Positions 59,715-64,000 of a DNA stretch of 64,000 bases are shown one piece after another; position 1 is the first letter of the stretch, and each line of letters begins with the position of its first letter. Both the position numbers and the translations under genes were made by a program. The notes beneath the pieces were generated by a model. That model made no database searches, had not been told where the DNA came from, and worked only from the letters and a program-made list of their open reading frames with translations. The stretch comes from a bacterium (lineage in GTDB: Bacteria > Bacillota > Bacilli > Lactobacillales > Streptococcaceae): contig CAJNBY010000007.1 of assembly GCA_905221125.1 (NCBI GenBank), positions 1-64,000 on the forward strand, given 5' to 3'.

Positions 59715-62423
59715 ATGATTAAACGAAAAACCTATTGGAAAGACTTAATTCAGTCCTTCACAGGCTCCAAGGGGCGTTTTTTATCCATCTTGACCCTGAT
59801 GATGTTGGGATCTCTAGCCCTCGTAGGTCTCAAAGTGACTAGCCCCAATATGGAGGCGACCGCCAATGCTTATTTCACAACTGCTAAAACCTTGGATTTG
59901 GCAGTCATGTCTAACTATGGCTTGGATCAAGCAGATCAAAAAGAACTAGAACAGATAGAGGGCGCAGAGGTCGAGTTTGGCTACTTGACAGATGTGACTA
60001 TGGATAATGGGCAAGATGCTATTCGACTATATTCCAAACCAGAGCGAATTTCAATCTTTCAGCTAAGAGAGGGACGACTTCCGCAGTCAGACCAGGAAAT
60101 TGCTTTGGCAAGTCATCTGCAGAGTCAATATAGCGTGGGACAGGAGATTAGTTTTAAAGAAAAAGAAGGCAGTCATTCCTCTTTAAAAGACCATACTTTT
60201 ACCATTACTGGTTTTGTGGATTCAGCTGAAATCCTCTCCCAGCGAGATATGGGCTACGCAGGAAGTGGAAGTGGGACTCTGACAGCCTATGGGGTGATTT
60301 TACCTAGTCAGTTTGATCAGAAAGTCTACAATATAGCTCGTTTAAAATATCAAGATTTAGCAGACTTAAATGCTTTTTCAGAAACTTATGAAGAAAAATC
60401 TAAGCAACATCAGGAAGACCTTGAACAAGCTTTGTCAGATAATGGCAAGGCACGTCTGCAACTTTTGAAAAAAGAAGGGCAAGAATCTCTCGATAAGGGG
60501 CAAGAGACCCTTGATCAGGCACAGGCTAATTTGCAGGAAGGCAAGCGTCGTTTAGCAGCTGCTCAAGCTCGTTTACAGGCTCAGGAAAGTCAACTAGGCT
60601 TTCTTCCTCAAGCTCAGAGAGAGCAGGCTAGTGCTCAACTTACCCAAGCCAAGAAGGAATTGGACAAGGAAGAAGATAAACTAAAGCAGGCTGAACAAAA
60701 TTTAGCCCAAGAAAAGGAAAAATTAGAAAAACATCAGCAAGTCTTGGACGATTTGGCTGAGCCCAAGTATCAGGTTTATAATCGTCAGACCATGCCTGGC
60801 GGTCAGGGCTACCTCATGTACAGCAATGCTACAGCCAGTATTCGGGCAGTGGGCAATATCTTTCCTGTAGTGCTTTATGCTGTTGCAGCTATGGTGACCT
60901 TTACAACCATGACTCGCTTTGTGGATGAAGAGCGAACACATGCAGGTATTTTTAAGGCCTTGGGCTATCGTAGTAAGGATATTATCGCCAAGTTTCTCCT
61001 CTACGGTCTAGTAGCTGGGACTGTCGGAACAGCTCTAGGTAGCATACTTGGTCATTATTTGCTAGCCAGTGTGATTTCAAGTGTTATTACAAAAGGTATG
61101 GTGGTGGGAGAAACTCAGATTCAGTTCTATTGGACTTATAGCTTACTAGCTCTTGGTCTGAGTTGGTTGGCGAGTGTGTTACCAGCCTATCTGGTAGCTC
61201 GGAGGGAACTACACGACGAAGCAGCCCAGCTTTTACTACCTAAACCACCTGTCAAAGGAGCTAAAATCTTACTGGAGCGCATCGGTTTTATCTGGCGTCG
61301 TCTCAGTTTTACTCATAAGGTAACAGCTCGCAATATCTTCCGTTATAAGCAGCGGATGTTGATGACGATCTTTGGTGTGGCTGGTTCTGTAGCCCTGCTC
61401 TTTGCAGGTTTGGGAATCCAATCCTCTGTAGCAGGAGTTCCGTCTAGACAGTTTCAACAAATCCAACAGTATCAGATGATTGTCTCTGAAAATCCTAGTG
61501 CGACCAATCAAGACATGGCAGAGTTGGAAGAAGTGTTGAAAGGGCAAGATATTCAAGCCTACCAGAAAATCTATTCTAAGACGCTAGACAAGGATTTCAA
61601 GGGCAAGGCTGGTCTTCAGACCATAACCCTTATGATGACAGAGAAGGAGGATTTGACACCCTTTATCCATCTGCAAAATCATCAGCAGGAACTGACATTA
61701 AAAGATGGAGTTGTCATCACAGCTAAACTAGCCCAGCTGGCAGGTATTAAGGTTGGGCAGAACTTAGAAATTGAAGGTAAGGAGCTAAAGGTAGCCGCTA
61801 TTACTGAGAACTACGTTGGTCATTTTATTTATATGAGTCAAGCTAGCTATGAGCAAATTTACGGGCAGCTGCCACAAGCCAACACTTATCTGGTTAGGCT
61901 AAAGGATTCTAGTGCGCCTAGTATCGAAAGGCAGGCAGGTTTACTCATGAATCAAGCTGCGGTGTCCAGCGTCGTCCAGAATGCTTCAGCCATTCGACTC
62001 TTTGACTCGGTCGCAAGCTCACTCAATCAGACCATGACCATCTTGGTCATCGTATCGGTTCTGTTGGCTATTGTTATTCTCTATAATTTGACCAATATCA
62101 ACGTGGCTGAAAGAATCCGTGAACTCTCCACTATCAAGGTTCTCGGCTTTCATAATAAAGAAGTCACACTCTATATTTATCGTGAGACGATTGTCTTGTC
62201 CCTTGTGGGAATCGTACTTGGTCTGGTATCTGGTTTCTATTTACACCAATTTTTGATTCAAATGATTTCGCCTGCGACTATTCTCTTTTACCCGCAGGTA
62301 GGTTGGGAAGTCTATGTGATCCCAGTGGCAGCAGTAAGCATTATTTTGACCCTACTTGGTTTCTTTGTCAATCATCATCTGAGAAAGGTTGATATGCTTG
62401 AAGCCTTGAAATCTGTAGAGTAA
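59715..62423 (+). CDS. Large FtsX-like ABC permease with extracellular coiled coil
   Basis: 902 residues. One N-terminal transmembrane helix precedes a large extracellular region, then three helices (~390-510), a second extracellular region, and three C-terminal helices (~770-900). The first outer region holds a long Gln/Lys/Glu coiled coil (~235-350, with QAQANLQEGKRRLAAAQARL). FtsX-fold proteins of this size act as mechanotransmission exporters or sensors. The substrate is unknown. ATG 59715 is chosen; the frame opens earlier inside the ATPase gene. Confidence 0.9.
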   Translation: MIKRKTYWKDLIQSFTGSKGRFLSILTLMMLGSLALVGLKVTSPNMEATANAYFTTAKTLDLAVMSNYGLDQADQKELEQIEGAEVEFGYLTDVTMDNGQDAIRLYSKPERISIFQLREGRLPQSDQEIALASHLQSQYSVGQEISFKEKEGSHSSLKDHTFTITGFVDSAEILSQRDMGYAGSGSGTLTAYGVILPSQFDQKVYNIARLKYQDLADLNAFSETYEEKSKQHQEDLEQALSDNGKARLQLLKKEGQESLDKGQETLDQAQANLQEGKRRLAAAQARLQAQESQLGFLPQAQREQASAQLTQAKKELDKEEDKLKQAEQNLAQEKEKLEKHQQVLDDLAEPKYQVYNRQTMPGGQGYLMYSNATASIRAVGNIFPVVLYAVAAMVTFTTMTRFVDEERTHAGIFKALGYRSKDIIAKFLLYGLVAGTVGTALGSILGHYLLASVISSVITKGMVVGETQIQFYWTYSLLALGLSWLASVLPAYLVARRELHDEAAQLLLPKPPVKGAKILLERIGFIWRRLSFTHKVTARNIFRYKQRMLMTIFGVAGSVALLFAGLGIQSSVAGVPSRQFQQIQQYQMIVSENPSATNQDMAELEEVLKGQDIQAYQKIYSKTLDKDFKGKAGLQTITLMMTEKEDLTPFIHLQNHQQELTLKDGVVITAKLAQLAGIKVGQNLEIEGKELKVAAITENYVGHFIYMSQASYEQIYGQLPQANTYLVRLKDSSAPSIERQAGLLMNQAAVSSVVQNASAIRLFDSVASSLNQTMTILVIVSVLLAIVILYNLTNINVAERIRELSTIKVLGFHNKEVTLYIYRETIVLSLVGIVLGLVSGFYLHQFLIQMISPATILFYPQVGWEVYVIPVAAVSIILTLLGFFVNHHLRKVDMLEALKSVE

Positions 62424-62526
62424 TACTCAATGAAAATCAAAGAGCAAACTAGGAAGCTAGCTGCAGGCTGTACTTAAGTACAGTAAAGCGACGATAACGT
62501 AGTTTGAAGAGATTTTCGAAGAGTAT
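62423..62526 (-). repeat. BOX element, inverted orientation (boxA-boxC)
   Basis: Read on the minus strand it begins TATACTCTTCGAAAATC and ends GCTAGCTTCCTAGTTTGCTCTTTGATTTTCATTGAGTAT. It begins at the permease stop codon, downstream of the tpx terminator. Confidence 0.9.
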
Positions 62527-62571
62527 AAGGTAGTTGTTTTTATCTGATTGACCTTATATTTACTCGTAAAC

Positions 62572-62625
62572 AAAAATCCTCCGTTTCAAAGAGCTGGGTG
62601 AACTCTTTGTGACAGAGGATTTTTT
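62572..62625. terminator. Terminator of tpx
   Basis: AAAAATCCTC pairs with GAGGATTTTTT at the base, with an inner CAAAGAG/CTCTTTG stem. T-runs occur on both strands, and it ends at the tpx stop. Confidence 0.85.
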
Positions 62626-63117
62626 CTATAGGGCTTTAGTAGCTGCAATTGCGGCTTCAAAGTTTGGTTCTGAGTTGATGTTGTCCACATATTCAACGTA
62701 ACGAATAGTATTGTCGGTATCGAGGACAAAGACTGCGCGTGCCAATAGGTGCCATTCATTGATTAAGAGGGCATAATCACGTCCAAAGGAATGGTCGAAA
62801 TAGTCTGAGAGCATGATGGCATTTTCAATGCCTTCAGCACCACACCAACGTTTTTGGGCAAATGGTAGGTCCATAGAAACAGTCAATACGACTGTGTTGT
62901 CCAGTCCAGCTAGTTCTTCATTAAAACGACGCGTTTGAGTTGAGCAGATGCCTGTATCGATAGAAGGCACGACACTCAAGACTTTTTTCTTGCCATCAAA
63001 ATCAGCCAGAGATTTTTTAGAAAGGTCTGTTGTAGTGAGAGAAAAATCAAGTGCCTTGTCGCCGACTTGTAGTTGTTTACCTGTAAAGCTCACAGGATTT
63101 CCGAGAAAAGTTACCAT
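62626..63117 (-). CDS. tpx: Thiol peroxidase (PsaD)
   Basis: 163 residues, an atypical 2-Cys peroxiredoxin. The peroxidatic Cys lies in [12 protein letters not shown] (~58) and the resolving Cys in RWCGAEG (~92). It reduces hydrogen peroxide and sits beside the psa manganese importer. ATG 63117 follows GGAG; the frame extends upstream without homology. Confidence 0.96.
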   Translation of the reverse strand: MVTFLGNPVSFTGKQLQVGDKALDFSLTTTDLSKKSLADFDGKKKVLSVVPSIDTGICSTQTRRFNEELAGLDNTVVLTVSMDLPFAQKRWCGAEGIENAIMLSDYFDHSFGRDYALLINEWHLLARAVFVLDTDNTIRYVEYVDNINSEPNFEAAIAATKAL

Positions 63118-63241
63118 AAGATACTCCAATCTTTTTTCTTCCATTTTAGCTGAAACAGTCGGAATTTTCCAATGATTTGACCGGAAATATGAGCATAGAA
63201 AAAACGTCAATTCGGAAAAGAATGACGTTTTTCAGAGGTTT

Positions 63242-63346
63242 ATACTCAATGAAAATCAAAGAGCAAACTAGGAAGCTAGCCACAGGCTGTACTTGAGTAC
63301 GGCAAGGCGACGCTGACGTGGTTTGAATTTGATTTTCGAAGAGTAT
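63242..63346 (-). repeat. BOX element between tpx and psaA, inverted orientation
   Basis: On the minus strand it runs ATACTCTTCGAAAATC...CAAACCACGTCAGCGTCGCCTTGCC...boxC...CATTGAGTATA. Its first base is shared with the end of the psaA stop codon, so it forms the 3' end of the psaA message and the tpx leader. Confidence 0.9.
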
Positions 63347-64000
63347 TATTTTGCCAATCCTTCAGCAATCTTATCAAGGTTGTATTTCATCATGTTGTAG
63401 TAGCTGTCGCCTTCTTTACCTTGTTCTGCGATAGAGTCAGTAAAGATTTGTGCGTAGATTGGGATGTTTGTGTCTTGAGAAACAGTTTTCATTGGACGGT
63501 CATCCACGCTTGATTCTACAAAGAGTGAAGGAGTTTTTGTTTGGCGAAGTTTTTCAACCAAGGTCTTGATTTGATCAGGTGTTCCTTCTTCTTCAGTGTT
63601 GATTTCCCAGATGTAGGCACTTGGGACACCATAGGCTTTAGAGAAGTATTTGAAGCATCCTTCGCTGGTTACGATGAGTTTTTTCTCAGCAGGAATATTG
63701 TCGAATTTAGCTTTAGCTTCCTTATCAAGCTTATCTAGCTTTTCAGTATATTCTTTGAGATTTTTTTCGTAGAATTCCTTGTTGCTAGGATCTTTAGCGC
63801 TCAATTGTTTTGCGATATTTTTAGCAAAGATCATCCCATTTTCAAGGTTAAGCCAAGCGTGTGGGTCTTCTTTGCCTTTTTCGTTTTGACCTTCAAGGTA
63901 GATAACATCAACACCTTCGCTGACTGCAAAGTAGTCTTTGTTTTCAGTTTTCTTGGCATTTTCTACCAATTTTGTAAACCAAGCATTGCCACCTGTTTCA
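63346..64000 (-). CDS. psaA: Manganese-binding lipoprotein PsaA, C-terminal part
   Basis: About 218 codons of the 3' part; the start lies beyond the window edge. This is a cluster 9 solute-binding protein for Mn(II). Its metal residues include the His in EDPHAWLN, the Glu in TSEGCF, and the Asp in QIFTDSIAE. Ala is the usual residue after TSEG in the pneumococcal protein I remember; here it is Cys (codon 63655-63657), unusual for a secreted lipoprotein. The psaBC transporter genes should lie upstream, outside the window. Confidence 0.95.
   Translation of the reverse strand, partial: ETGGNAWFTKLVENAKKTENKDYFAVSEGVDVIYLEGQNEKGKEDPHAWLNLENGMIFAKNIAKQLSAKDPSNKEFYEKNLKEYTEKLDKLDKEAKAKFDNIPAEKKLIVTSEGCFKYFSKAYGVPSAYIWEINTEEEGTPDQIKTLVEKLRQTKTPSLFVESSVDDRPMKTVSQDTNIPIYAQIFTDSIAEQGKEGDSYYNMMKYNLDKIAEGLAK

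Overview
This window looks like a chromosomal segment of a Mitis-group Streptococcus, either Streptococcus pneumoniae or a very close relative (S. mitis/S. pseudopneumoniae type). The evidence is low-GC DNA, four BOX-type repeats, choline-binding proteins, the gene order nrdR-dnaB-dnaI-der...secA-aroG-aroG-acpS-alr-recG, the sialic-acid (nan) locus, pbp2B-recR-ddl-murF, the division cluster ftsA-ftsZ-ylmE-sepF-ylmG-ylmH-divIVA, a T-box before ileS, gpmA, and tpx next to psaA. No rRNA, tRNA, CRISPR array, prophage or intact insertion sequence was seen.

Layout. (1) 1-5.3 kb is accessory: an ABC exporter, two adjacent minus-strand genes for choline-binding surface proteins, and a divergent Rgg/MutR-type regulator. 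One of the surface genes carries a caspase-like protease domain and is broken by a stop codon plus a frameshift. (2) 5.3-7.2 kb is a GntR-ABC transporter operon of the YtrA kind. (3) 7.2-11.9 kb is nrdR, the helicase-loading genes dnaB and dnaI, a nitroreductase and the GTPase der. (4) 11.9-14.7 kb is a small ABC transporter with membrane partners. (5) 14.8-23.0 kb is secA, two tandem DAHP synthases, acpS, alr and recG. (6) 23.0-23.5 kb carries a tandem duplication of the recG 3' end together with a promoter, a 20-codon ORF and a terminator. (7) 23.6-40.6 kb is axe1 and the sialic-acid locus. (8) 40.9-56.7 kb holds cell-wall and division genes and ileS. (9) 57-64 kb holds a small membrane protein/lipoprotein pair, gpmA, a MacB/FtsX-like ABC system, tpx and the 3' part of psaA.

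The nan locus is two parallel uptake modules plus a catabolic module. Module A (YhcH-like protein, binding lipoprotein, two permeases, sialidase NanB, Gfo/Idh oxidoreductase) fits release, import and conversion of 2,7-anhydro-Neu5Ac. Module B (nanE, satABC, a second YhcH-like protein, a YesL-like membrane protein) fits Neu5Ac import and ManNAc-6-P epimerisation. Module C (sialate lyase and ROK kinase) finishes the route and is followed by a convergent RpiR-family regulator. All three modules start from the same promoter design, in which the -35 hexamer TTGAAA lies inside a catabolite-response (cre) sequence with a 17-base spacer. From memory of reference pneumococci, the large sialidase nanA and a PTS gene are missing, leaving gene-free gaps.

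The points most worth a second look are the broken secreted caspase-like/choline-binding gene with its companion and Rgg regulator, the duplicated micro-ORF cassette behind recG with a CiaR-like box, the mosaic-looking PBP2B, and the long DivIVA tail.
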